Of a DNA stretch of 64,000 nt, positions 33,163-45,015 are shown one piece after another. This DNA is from Acorus gramineus (Eukaryota; Streptophyta; Magnoliopsida; Acorales; Acoraceae): positions 1,922,001 to 1,986,000 of the forward strand of contig JAUJYN010000017.1 in the NCBI GenBank assembly GCA_030737835.1. The letters run 5' to 3'. The notes beneath the pieces were generated by a model. The model was not told the origin of the DNA. It made no database searches and was given only the letters and a program-made list of their open reading frames with translations. How positions within the stretch are numbered: the first letter of the stretch is position 1; each line of letters begins with the position of its first letter. The translations under genes and the position numbers were made by a program.

Positions 33163-35430
33163 ATGTTGATGGACATTGCTCAGAAACTAAGGTCCTCTTT
33201 GTCGATTCTTGAATCCATCATCATCACACCTACTTCTTTCAAAATCGTAGATGAGCTTAAGGGCAACGGCCCTGAGAAGCTCTTCATGTATCATTCTCAG
33301 ATGCTGAGGAGCTCCCTTTCTTTTCCTCTCCCTGAACTGGTCAGGGACTTCATGCACTGATTCAAGCTTCACCCGGTGCAATGCTCCCCTAATCTGTTAA
33401 GGGTGATGATATGCGTTGTCACGATCAACTGCAAGCTGCAGCTTCAGCTTGGGGTGGATGACATCCACCACCTGTACAAATTGAAAGAGTCAGAGCATGC
33501 TTACTATCTTCGGGCGAGACCGGGTGCAGTCCCTCTCATTGAAAAACTTCCTTCATTCGACAGCGGGTGGAGAGATGAATGCCTTGTGCAACTGAGTGGT
33601 CCTTGGGTGCTTCCTGCTCCCATTCCGGGTGAAGAGGCTAGGGTGTCATGTTGTTTTCGTCCGACGAAATTGGGGGAGCATAAAAATCATTGGACTTCTA
33701 TGCCTTATTTGCCTTTTCTTTCATCACCGACGAATCTCATATACTCCTCGCTGATGACTCGGAGCGTGCGACCCCAGACCCATCAGTGGTCAAGTTCGAT
33801 CAGATCACCAGGGCTCAAGGGCTGGAGGATAAGGATTTCCGCAAGTCCTCAGCCTCCCCGCAGTCAGGGCCCCTAATTCCTCTTCGAAGGTTGGCGGCTT
33901 GTCTTCGGGATTCGACGCATCTCTGCCTTCTCTGAAGCTTCTCCTTCTGCTGTTTCTGAAGAAGTGGGTGAATGGTCTGCTGCCTACAAAGGCAAGTCGG
34001 CTTTGTAGAAAAGGCATAGGCTGCCACTTCCTTCGAAATGGCAGACCAAGGCTGCTCGTCCTACTTTATTGGTTAAAGAGTCGAACTCCGAAGGTAGAGC
34101 CAAAGCCCTACCAGACGTTTCCAAGGGATCCCTTGTGGGGAGCGATCTGCCTTCGAGTGCTGTTGGTGTGGCTATCACCGAGCTTCCTGCGCCTTCCAAC
34201 GAAGAGGGATGCCCACCAAGTCCCCCTGAGTTTCGAGTACCAGAGACGGTGGAGGTTCCCTCTTCTCCGGAAGTTGAGCCCTCCCTCACCGAGGAGGTAG
34301 CAGCCATGGTTTCCTCAGCTCCCTTGTGTGGAGTTACTCCAGCTGCTATGGCAGGCTCAGCGCCTGTGGTTGTTGCCCTGTCAGAGGTGCCCCCAGTCAA
34401 GGTGTTGGAGAGTACTCTCAACCTGACTTCTCCTCCAAGGGCGCCACCAGTTGCTTCAACTCCTGCTGGGATGCCCCCAGCTGCTTCAACTTCTATCGGG
34501 ATGCCCCCAGTTGCTTCAGCTGTGGTGGATGCACCCTTCATCACGACGTTCGTGGCTCAATCTGGTGCTGTCCTGGAAGCTGGAGCTCCTCGCTCTACAT
34601 CCTTGGAAACTCCTTCGGCCTCTGCTTCCGCATCTACGACTGGTACCCATTCAGCAGATCCTCTTACTGGTCGTGCTGGCAAAGAGTTAGCAGTACTCAG
34701 CTCAGGGGTGGTCTTCTCGAGGAAGCGCTTTTCAATCAGCTAGGGTGGAGCTTTTACCACGTAAGTGTTCAACTTCTATCTTTGAAGTTTCTTCTTCAAG
34801 GTTTTAACCATTTTCTTTTCAGAATTCTGTCATCTGGCAGGTGTTCAATGAGCGAAGCCTGGATGCGATGAGGTATGAATATGTCCTGAAGTCTGCCCAA
34901 GAGCTTGCTCATCGTAGGGAAGCACAACTGAAGTCGGCTGAGGAACAAATTGTGATCGCGAAGCGAGCACGCCTTGCTGTGGCACTCGCTAAATCCTCTA
35001 CTCGTCGGGACTTGTTTGCTGCTCAAGTTCGGGCTGTTGCTTTTGAAGATTGTGTGAGAGAGCTCCTCGAGCTGAAGCTCTCCCAGTCATTCGATCAGGC
35101 TTCCTTTTCCTTGCGGGCGCACAACGCGGAAAAGCAAGTCGAGGCCCTGATGCATTAGTTGCAAGAGTAGCAAGTTAAGCTTTGCTAGCTTCGAACTGAC
35201 TGTGCTGCTGCTTTCGAGGATGGTCTGCCGAGGGGTCGAGGAGAACCCTTCACGACTATGAGGGACCAAATGAAGGAGATTTCAGATTCTTTGACGACTT
35301 GTGCCGAGAAGAACTACAATTGTGGATATCGTCAAGGTTATGAAGATAGATCCACCAACGTCTCTCCTCGTATTGCCGTCGATCCTCCTCCTGGGCTTGA
35401 TTCTGGCCCTGATGATGGGTCTCAAATCTA
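33163..35430 (+). pseudogene. Accessory ORF of element C, antisense to its pol, broken
   Basis: The ORF starts MLMDIAQKLRSS. A plant-retrotransposon accessory domain follows (FPLPELVRDFMH, then GWRDECLVQLSGPW, then in another frame FAFSFITDESHILLADDSER), then a long Pro/Ser/Ala-rich linker with repeated MPPVAS-type units (34460-34520), and then a coiled coil (LKSAQELAHRREAQLKSAEE, 34890-35150). A 62-bp intron with canonical ends is likely (34761-34822; GTAAGTG to TTTTCAG). It is disrupted by TGA at 33358, a frame change near 33685 and later stops. Accessory ORFs between pol and the 3' LTR, in either orientation, are known in Tat-lineage elements such as Ogre and Retand. The function is unknown. 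Confidence 0.6.
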
Positions 35431-36228
35431 GACATTTTGTAAGAACGACAATGTTTTCATAAATGACTTGCCTTTTACATGTTTGCTTGTTTTTCGCATG
35501 ATCTGAATGTTTGGAGTGCTTATTTGTCTTTGTAATAGTGCTTTGTGCCCACTCGATGGACTAACTCTGATTTATCCTATCATTGCGACCTCCGTTGGTT
35601 TATCCTGCCATCACGACCTCCGTAGGGCCAGGGCCCCTAGAAATCTGGTGAATAACAAGTGAAGGTTCTCCCTCTTTCTTTTTTTTTGTCCTCATCGTGT
35701 GAGGACATCTTGTGCGTTCCTTCTGCTCCTTCTTGAGGGTTTTGAAGATGGAGTGCTTAGGACGAGAGGGAGGTACCCTTTCAAAATTGAGTCGATGGAC
35801 TAATTTTGCTCGTCTTTTCCTAGTGACCTCCAAAGATTGGTCATAGAGCCTGGGCTCTATGCGACCGTGTGAGCATAGGGGGAAGCTTGTACTTCCTAAC
35901 GACCTCATCATTTGAGTGTAATCTATATGTCTCACTTTTGCAAAACCTTTTACTCGAGTGCTTATCGATTGATGGGGCATTCTCCGCGACCTCTTACAAA
36001 GAGTGCTCATCCGATCGATCTGATTTGGATCAACGCGCGACCTTCGTGGAGTGCTATATTCGTGACCTCCGTGGAGTGCTTTTTTTTTAAAACCAAGTTC
36101 ACGCGCGACCTCGAATTTGTTCTCATTCACGTAAAATATTTCAAACGAAAAATCTTTTTATTTTAGAAGTAATACTTCTTCAAATGCATTACATTGTGAG
36201 GTCTTATGAATGCCTCTCCATTCATTCA
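35431..36228. other. Spacer between accessory ORF and pol of element C
   Basis: Non-coding. It contains several imperfect copies of a motif GACCTCCGT(G/T)GAGTGCT (35588-36080). No LTR or gene was recognised. Confidence 0.5.
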
Positions 36229-36525
36229 TTACAGATAATAAGCTCCTTTGAGACCTAGTCTGACGACCTTGTACGGGCCCTCCCAACTGGGTCCGAGCTT
36301 ACCATCAGATCTTTTTTGGGATTCGGGGAATACCTCTTGAAGGACCAGGTCTCTTACTCGAAAGCTTTGTCGCGAAACCCTCTTGTGGTAGCTTCGTGGG
36401 ATCTGGCTTCGGTTGTTTGCCATCCTGATGGAAGCTGTTTCCCTTCACTCGTCCCTCAGGTCCAGATCAGACGCGAGAACTTCTTCATTGGCCTGTGGCT
36501 CAAAGTTCTCGATCCGAAATGTCCG
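36229..36525 (-). pseudogene. pol: Element C integrase C-terminal end
   Basis: On the minus strand the sequence reads VRDLVLQEVF, then GKLGPSWEGPYKVV, then GAYYL and a stop at 36229. GPSWEGPY is the GPY/F motif of Ty3/gypsy integrases in the form usual for Tat-type elements. There is no chromodomain. The gene is cut upstream by solo LTR B5 (36526-40063) and continues at 40064. Confidence 0.85.
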
Positions 36526-39500
36526 TGTCACGCCCCAGGGCGACCGTCCCCGAGACGTCGCAATAATGAAATATCAGATATCAATACCTGAGGTCAATAA
36601 CGATTCCAACAACACACAAGGTGGCAAAGCAAATATAATGATAACTGACTGAAAAGTGGAAGCATAATATATAAACAATGTCTGTAAATCAAAAACATTA
36701 TTACAGACTCGAATACACAATCACTGTCCTGTGAGAGCCAAGTCTAGACCAAATAAAATACAATCTGTGCCTCATGCACGATTTACAATACATAAAATGA
36801 CTCTAGGACTGCTGACAGCCTCGCACTCGCCACCCGCCGGAAGAACACTCCACGCCCATAAGACCACACCACAGGGAAGCTCCAACTCCACGCCCAACAC
36901 TGCCCCTGAAAAGAAACAGTATGCGAGGGGTGAGCTACAAGCTCAGTGAGTGGCTGGAAACCAATCACCATACAACAGTTCAATACATAAACACTTTCCT
37001 TTCAAGGAAAACATGGGTGGAAACCCATGGATAACAGGGTCACGCAGCGGCGCGACCAACCTCACCCTCACCCTCACTCCCGGAGGGAGACTCTTGGGAC
37101 TTTTGGGGAGAGACCATACCGTTGGTCGAAGAGACCCGGGATTACTGGTCTACACAACACTACTGGATCATCTACATCGGGATAACTGCCCAACGATGTC
37201 TTTGAACATCGATACGCAACCGGACCCAACAACTATGGGAACGGACGAACAACGAATGGGTCACGCGGCGACGTGTCTTCACCTCATCCTCACCCTCACT
37301 CCCGGAGGGAGACTCTTGGGACTTTTGGAAGAGACCTAGACTGCTCTACACCCTTGGTCCACCGGTAGCCCTTTCCTCGGGTAGTCACTACTTGGTATAC
37401 TCCCACGATCAGTACGCTTCCGAATGCCTCGGTGGTACCTACGGATGGGAGCCCTCTGTCAGGACAGCTTTTCCAACGCCAGGAAGTTCCTACATCGGAT
37501 CCAACGAAGGGGAGAATGATTCCACGCTCGCAATATCATTCGTTAGCCCTCTCCCGGGTAGCCTCTACCTGGTACACTCCCACGATCAGTACGCCCCCGA
37601 ACGCATCGGTGGTACCTACGGATGGGAGCCCCTTGTCAGGACAGCTACAACCCGGGCCTCTTCAACATAGACGACATTGGGAGTAAACATTCTATGTTCG
37701 CAAAGCGAACCCAATGGAGAAACAACTACTCTCGAGAATCTCACTTATCAAGATATCGAATACTACTGTACTCCTACACCGTTGCGTCGCTCGGACACAG
37801 GGGGGTGTCGCGCCCCAACTACCAGCTTAACAATCCGATAAGATAATGAATTCTCCTGATTCCACACGAGTGCATCGCTCGGATGCACAGGGCGATTACA
37901 TCGCTAGCGCTCTAACTAATAAGGTACAACCCGACAGCGGGTCATACCCACGCCTATTTCAGATAGGCCTGATTAGTTTTAACATGCGCATATATTTTAT
38001 AGGAGAATTTAATCTTAGTTATGTGCATGAACCATATGCACGATAACATATCAATTAATCATAGGGATACTCCCTAATCATAGATTTACATCATAATAAA
38101 TCATACAACATGCATACATGGTCATTAATCACATAAGCACACAAGGCCTAACTTAAGCATGCGTTGGATATCACCAACTTAAAAGAAAGGGTCAAGCGCG
38201 ATCTCGCGCACTAACAGGTGCATGCCAATATTCCAAACAAACCTGAGTCGAGTAGGAAATCGCATCTACTTACTCAGTTCGTTCAGAGGGAGAGGGCGAG
38301 AGAGATCATCATCTCATAAAGCTGGTCATAGCTTTGCCCCATTAGCATGGGCACAACAACTACACCACGCCCTCGAGTCTTATCGCAAGGGAATATTAGG
38401 CAGGTGCCCGTTATTAACCCAGACTTATTCATGCTGGATATTCCAATTAATATGGTGGGAGTAGTATTACAATACTACCTAAGGCATGCCATATTCTATA
38501 CATTCATACACATTTCAAACAATACATGCCCATACTAGAGGGGCGCATGCAACACAATCATTCATACATGTATATAAGCCTAGCATGCAAGATATCTACA
38601 TATTATAGCTTAAGCATGGCCATACTACTTATCTACACAAGTAGTATAGCTAGGGGGCCCCATCGATGCGCGACGCGCGACTACGCGCGTTGAGCGCATC
38701 CTGAGGGGGGGGGGATTGGATCGAACCACTCACCGCAACCCGGGACCTCGCGCATCCCATCCGACGAGATCTGCAAGGTAAGGGCATCAAATTTGGTGAG
38801 TAACATCACAATTTAACACTTAGAAATCACTAGAATTACCAAAGACTTAGACATGCACGCATACGGGCTCGCACGCATGTGAGCACGCGCGTACGCACGC
38901 ATGCCCGGGTGCCCCAGCACCTACCCGAGACCCTGGGCAGTCCGTGCATGCCCCAACATGCGCACGCACGCGTATGCATGCACGCGCGCGCACTGGCACC
39001 CAGACCCGCCTAGGCACACTACTCGCGCGCACGTCATGCGCGCACCCCGCTCGCTGCTAGCGTTCGCGCGCACCCGCGCGCCCGCTCCGCGCACACGCGC
39101 GCGCCCGTGCGCCCACCTATGCCTGCCAGCGCCCCTGTGCGCGCGCACACGCGCACAGACAGGCCCCTGCGCGCGCCCAGCCATCCTTAACCCCTTTTAA
39201 CCCCTCCCCCACACTTCTCACTCACCCTAAACCAAATACCTAGCATGCATGACTTCCCCACAACCCCCTAAGCCATGAAAAACCAAGAAAAGAAGGGGAA
39301 GAGCTCACCTTGGGAGGGGGAATGAAAGAGGAAGATCCGGGGGCCCTCGATGCACCCGCGACCACCTTAACCACCACCACCACTACCACCACCTCCTCAG
39401 CCCTCCTCAGCCTTCTTTGGCTGCAAATTAGGGGGGGGGGGAAGACATGAAAAGGGAGCTAGAGAGAGGGGGATCAACAACAACAACACAAACACAAACC

Positions 39501-40063
39501 TTGCTCTTCCTCCTTCACCTTCTCCTTCCTTTGCTTCTTCCTCCTCCTTCTCCACACACAAAGAGAGGAAAAAGAGACCAAGAGAGGGAGAGAAAGAGAG
39601 GTCCACGAGTTGGGAGAGAGGGGGAGAGAGAGAGAGAGGGCAAAATGGTCATTTTCATGCCCAAATAGTATTTTGGGGTGACCATATAGGGGGGGTGAGG
39701 TTAGGGTTAAGCTCACCCTCACTCAACCACTTATTTTTGCTTTATTGGGAAGCGTGCGGAGAAGCACCACACACTCGAAAATATCTCACCCACCAAAACC
39801 CAGTAACGGCCAAACCCGGATGCGATTCAGAACTGCATATTTTTCAAAACGTTATCGGAATTCGATGAAATTTTTATGGGTAGTACTAAACGGTACCAGG
39901 ACCCATAATATGCAGTTAGATTTCCAATCAGAGTACTCTAACTCCCGCAGGTGGCTAAAAGCCAAAATTTTAGCGGCTCCGATCAAAAAATTAAAAAGCC
40001 CCTGAATGACCCAGAAGTGACCAAAGCTTAACCGAAATGGATCCAAATGACACAGGCATAACA
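36526..40063 (-). mobile_element. Solo LTR of family B (B5)
   Basis: A complete reverse-oriented B LTR of about 3.54 kb, running TGTCACGCCCC to GACACAGGCATAACA. It is bordered by gtccg (36521-36525) and gtcgg (40064-40068), a 5-bp target copy with one change. Host sequence on both sides is integrase of element C. It carries the predicted 37-bp exon 3 (38770-38734, between CTTGCAG and GTGAGTGG), the hairpin, the CpG tract (38852-39185) and purine-rich microsatellites (39440-39640). A solo LTR arises by recombination between the two LTRs of a full element. Confidence 0.92.
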
Positions 40064-41093
40064 GTCGGGATCCTGAGCTCCATGGGATTACAGCCTCGAC
40101 GCCAAAAGCCAAGGAAAACAGAGTCTCTCTTGTGGCCCTTCGCTCCGTGGTGCGGTATGCCCATAGCACCAAGGGAAGCTCATCCACCCAGTTGCCTTTG
40201 GCCGCATTGAGCTGCTTCTTGATCCCATCCAGGATGGTATGATTGGTGATCTCTGCCTAACCATTTCCTTGGGCGTAGCGTGGAGAGGAGAAAAGGTGCT
40301 TTATGCCCAACTCCTCGCAGAACTCTCTCATGGTGGCATTATCGAATTGTGTTCCGTTATCGGAGATTATGGTGTTCGGCACTCCGAACCGACACACGAT
40401 CTCTTTCCAAAGGAAACTTCGCACTTTGATATCACGGATTCTTGCCAGGGCCGCAACCTCCACCCATTTGGTGAAATAGTCAGTGGCGACCATGAGGAAT
40501 CGCTTCTGGGATGGCGCAAAGGGCATGGGCCCGACTATATCGAACCCCCATTGAGCGAACGGCCAAGGACTTGACAGTGTATTCAAATCCCCAGCTGCTC
40601 GGTGAATCAGGGGACCGAATCGCTGGCACTTGTCGCATTTCCTCACCAGGTCAAGTGAGTCTTTTGCAAGGGTTGGCCAGAAATATCCAGCTGTCAATAC
40701 ACGTCTTGCCAAATACCTTGAGGCCGTATGGCTCCCGCATACTCCCGAATGCATTTCTTCCAACACTTCTTTAGCTTCCTCGGGATTGACACACCTGAGG
40801 AGAGGGCCTTGAAAGCTTTGCTTATACAGTGCGCCCTGATCATAGATCAAGAACCGAGCAGATCGGCTCTTGATCCTCCTGGCTTCTTCTTTATCTGCTG
40901 GGAGGAAGTCGTCTTTCAGGTAAGATAGGATGGGGTCCATCCAAGTCGGCTCCCGGGTTGTCGACTCTACTGCCATAACCTGTTTGAGGTGGACTATGCT
41001 CAGCTCCCCCAAGAACTCGACCTGAATCTCCCGGGATGGCTCTCCTTCCAGCGCACTCACCAGATTTGCCAGAGTATCAGCTTGAGTATTCAA
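40064..41093 (-). pseudogene. pol: Element C integrase core
   Basis: On the minus strand a zinc-binding region ending CDKCQRF is followed by the core with WGFDIVGPMP (first Asp), ISDNGTQFDN (second Asp) and SPRYAQGNG followed by the Glu-containing AEITN. Then [14 protein letters not shown] runs into B5. A TAG at 40257-40259 stands where Gln is usual in this family (GNGQAE). The region integrates cDNA. Upstream it joins the RNase H block. Confidence 0.88.
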
Positions 41094-41829
41094 CTCGTGA
41101 TCGATTGCGTGAATTTCTCACTCACTGATTTGTTTAAGCAAAGTACGTGTGTAGCCTTGATAAGCCGCCATACGATCACCTTTCGTCTGATATTCTCCAG
41201 TGCTTTGATATACCCGAGCTGAGAATCGTTGTAGATCACCAGTTTATGGACGGTGAGATCTACGGCGAATTCCAAGCCCGCAATGAGAGCCTCGTATTTG
41301 ACTTCGTTGTTAGAAGCTTTGAATCCCAGTTTGATTGCGTGCTCAAATAGGAAACCGTCTTCACTACGCAAGATCAGCCATGCTCCCGACCCTTTTTGGT
41401 TGGATGCCCCAACGACATGGAGTGTCCAAGAAACTGGTCTATAGTCAGAGATAGCACAGACATGCTGCTGGACAGGTGTAAGGTCGGCGATGATGTCTGC
41501 GATGACTTTCCCTTTGATTGCGCTCTTAGGCTGATAGTGGATACCAAAAGCTAAAAGCTCCACCGCCCATTTGACCAACCGTCCTGCGACATCCGCCTTT
41601 TGCAATACAGCCTTGAGAGGTGAGTCGGTGATGGCATGGATCATATGGGCATGAAAGTAATGATGTAGTTTCCAAGCAGAAACGAGGAAGGCAAACAGAA
41701 GCTTCTCGATGCGGGAATACCTGGTTTTTGCCCCGCTAAGCGCCTTACTCGCATAGTAGATTTCCCTTTGCCCCTGGTCAATGTCCTTCAATAGCACGGA
41801 GCTAACAGCGTGCTCAGAGGCTGCAATGT
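41090..41829 (-). pseudogene. pol: Element C RT-linked RNase H and second (archaeal-like) RNase H
   Basis: The first part (DIDQGQREIYYASKAL, then TRYSRIEKLL, then ITDSPLKAVL) is the RNase H attached to reverse transcriptase. The second part (WTLHVVGASNQKGSGAW, then NNEVKYEALIAGLEFA, then YNDSQLGYIKAL) is a second RNase H, the additional domain known from the Tat lineage. Its first catalytic Asp (expected in VDGAS) is replaced by Val, so it is probably inactive. It is cut on the right by solo LTR A4. Confidence 0.85.
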
Positions 41830-43872
41830 TGTTATATATGTGTCACTTTTAAGCTTCTAGTCACCATTGGGACATTCTGGCAGTTTTTTGATTTTTTTCG
41901 TTTTTCGATAGGAACCGCTAAAATCTTGGACTGTTAGCTATCGTCCTGAGTTTGAGGACTCCGATCGAGAATCTAACTGCATATTATGTGTGTCCTGGTG
42001 ACATTCCAAGCCGCTCACGAAAGTTTCATCAAATTCCGGTAACATCTCAGAATTTCACAGTTCTAAAACGTATCCGGGTTTTGACCGAGCGAGAAGTCAT
42101 TGGGAGAGTTGACTTGGTCAAAGTGGGCCCATGACTTGGTCAACCCCTTTTGTTTTTTTGTGTGGTTGGGTTGACCCAAATCAAATCTCACTTAAGCCTC
42201 ACTAATCCTCTCTTAACCCTAATTAAACCTAATCTAAGTGGGGATTAACCTATAAGTGAGCTAAATATCTTCTCTCCTCCACTATTCATCATCTTCCCCA
42301 ATTAGATATCTCTCTCCCCCTCTCTCTTTTTCTTGGTTTTGACCTAGCTAGATGGGTTAAAATGAAAAGCACAAAGAAGAGAAAGGTTAGATCTCATCCC
42401 GATCTATCCACCGGTGGTCACGGATTCGAGTTCCTACGAGTTTGACCCCCTCTAACACCCTCTTTTCTTCTCTGATTTCAGCCCCCCTTGGGCTAGGTAG
42501 AGATCTTGGTGGTGGAGGTCTTTGGGGAGGTGTTTCGGTGCGCGAAGAGCAACCGATCTTCCCTTCCTTCCTTTCCTTCCTTGGGTAAGGTTTCCTTTCC
42601 TTCCTTTCTTGTTTAGATGCTTGGTAGGAGGGTGTTTTTGAGTGGGGGTGGCTATGGGTGGCTGTGGGTGGCCGTTGGTGTCCGTTGGAGTGGTGGTGGG
42701 CTGTCCCGGGTTGGCTGGCAAGCAGGCAGGGCAGCGCAGAGCTGGGCGCTGTCGGGCATGCTGGCAGGGCAGCGTGGGCGTGTGCGCGGGTGGAGCTCGG
42801 TTCGGGCACATGTGGGCAGCGATGCGCGCAGGCAGGCGCAGGCGGTCAGGCGCAGGCAGGCGAGCTGCGGGCAGGCGCGCTGGGCGCGTGCTGACGGGCT
42901 CGCTGGGTGAGTGAGGTCGGGCGCGCTGGGCGCAGTACGCGACGTGCGCGTGGAGCGCTGCGCAGGGGCGCGTGGACGAGCGGGTGGTGTGCGGGTGCTG
43001 CGCAGGGGGCGTAGTGCGCGCAGGGCGAGCAGTTGGTGCGAGCGGGGAGTGTGAGCGGGCAGGTGTTCAGGCGCTGCGCTGGGGCGCAGTGCGGGCGGGT
43101 GCGCGTGCGGGGCGCTGTGTTGGGGCACAGTGCGCGCGGGTGCACCCGGGGCTGGGCGAGCGGGTGATCCGAGCAGGTGGTGCGCGCGGGATGCTGTGAT
43201 GGGGCGCTGGGCGTGCGGGTGTGCGTGCGGGTTGCTGCACTGGGGCGCAGTGAGCGCGCGGTGCACCAGTGGGGGGCTCGGCGGGGTGTCCGGGAGTGCG
43301 GGCTGGGCTCGGCCGTGCGACTGGGCGCGCGGGCTGGGGCGCGGCTGTGCGCCTGGGTCGGGTGGCCGTGCGTACGGCTGCCCGGGGGTTCGGGAGTGAG
43401 TCGAGGTGCTCGGACTCGCGTGCGTATAGGCCGTGTGTACTCTTGTCCGAGTGTTGGGGTATTTTAATGTATTTTAGTTGTATTTATGTATTTTACTCAC
43501 CAAATCGATTACCCTGTCTTGCGGATCTTGACGGACGGTTGCGCGACGACCCGGTTAAGGGTGAGTGGGACAACCCAACCCAGTTGGGAGGCGCTATACG
43601 CACTTGGGCGTATACCGTCCTCCCCTAGGGCACCGCAGTTGATATTAACTGTGTAATATGTAATCCATGCAAGCATGATTAATATGTAGAATGCATGCCA
43701 CCCTAGACTTTGTATGTTAGGGACTTACACTCTTATGATATGTGTAAGAGCCATGCATCCTGTCACCCTGTTCGCATGCTAGGAAGTCTCGACCTATGCA
43801 TGCGTCCTACTAGTTTAATTTATTAAATTAAATGCTAGCATATGATTATTAGCATGCCTTGATAATATTATA

Positions 43873-43992
43873 GGGAGGGGCCTTGCGAGGTCAACATTGA
43901 GACCCGGGCTAGGGTACTCTGTGTTCCTTGTTTGGTTGTCAGGATGTCCTGTATCGGGACCTCAAGCTGCCCTCCCAAGGTTTCTTTTCCCA
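43873..43992 (+). mobile_element. Short insert matching family B internal sequence
   Basis: About 119 bp (GGGAGGGGCCTTGCG to TTTCTTTTCCC) lie between two copies of ataatattata (43862-43872 and 43993-44003). The other A LTRs have one copy of this target and no insert (near 3513 and 61040). The insert closely matches 11635-11749 of B2 and the complement around 7650-7765 of B1. There are only weak inverted ends. It may be a very small mobile unit that also sits in family B, or a B fragment inserted in repair. Confidence 0.65.
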
Positions 43993-44321
43993 ATAATATT
44001 ATAACCCTCATTAATTAATATTATATATGTTTCTTGGTTATGCGCCCTGGAGGAATTATGAAGAATTCATGACATTAGAGTTGTTGAGATGTGTTGTCTG
44101 CGGATCCGAGTGGATCATATGCGTATGGATAGGCTGTTCTGTTCCCTTCGTTGGATCCGTGTAGAGACTACCCTGGCGTTGGAAAGGTTGTCCCATGCAG
44201 GGGCTCCCATCAGTAGGCACCTCCTGATTTGGGACGGACTGTGCTGAATGTGGGGGTGGCCAAACGGCCTACGGAGTGGGGAGAGACTATCGGTGGACCA
44301 AGGGTGACCAACAGCCTAGTC

Positions 44322-44494
44322 AGTCCCAATATCCTATGTCACCTGTTGAGGGTTGAGGGTGAGGGTGTAGTGGGTTGGCGATAGCGACCCACTGGATTTG
44401 TGTAGTTAGTCCCAATATCCTATGTCACCATATTGAGGGGTGAGGGTGAGGGTGTAGTGGGTCGGCGATATAGCGACCCACTGGCTTGTATAGT
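44322..44494 (+). repeat. 86-bp tandem duplication in A4
   Basis: Two copies start with AGTCCCAATATCC at 44322 and 44408. Each includes GAGGGTGAGGGTG and GCGACCCACTGG. A2 and A5 have one copy. Confidence 0.85.
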
Positions 44495-45015
44495 TGTTGC
44501 CACTTTGAGGCTTGAATAATGAGATAGTGGTTAATAAAATCTGGTGGTTAATATAAATTGTGATGCATGGGTTGTGCTGTTCACTGAGCGTGTGGCTCAC
44601 CCCTCGCATAATTATTATTCTCCAGTGCTATCTGAGTCGGATCTAGAGGAGGAGCTCCCCGAGGGACAGCACCAGTAGCGGAGTAGCGCCACGTCTCGCG
44701 AGTTTCAGAGGCCATCAGCATCCCCTTTTGATTGTATGTATTATATTCCGTGCTTGGGCACACGTTTGTATTCTATTCGGATGTATGTGTATATATTGGC
44801 TCTCACAAGACAGTTGATTATGTATCGAGTCTGTACTATGTCTTTGAGTTACAGATTCAGTCTTTTAGCTTCCGCTATTTGTGTATATATCATGTCAGCC
44901 CTGCTTTCGTCTATGTTGTCATTTTTAGCTGTTGTGTGAGTATGTTATTGAACTCCTGTTTGGACTGATATCATATATACACTTGCCGCGTCCCGGGGAC
45001 GCCCGGGGCGTGACA

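Larger units (their letters stand above)
41830..45015 (+). mobile_element. Solo LTR of family A (A4)
   Basis: A complete forward LTR of about 3.19 kb, running TGTTATATATGTGTC to CGGGGCGTGACA, bordered by a perfect 5-bp target copy aatgt (41825-41829 and 45016-45020). It is longer than other A LTRs because of an expanded CpG tract (42700-43440), a 119-bp insert (43873-43991) and an 86-bp tandem duplication (from 44322). Splice signals are partly degraded: donor CTTGG|GTAAGG at 42585 is kept, but acceptor 2 reads CTTGCGG at about 43518-43524. Confidence 0.94.
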
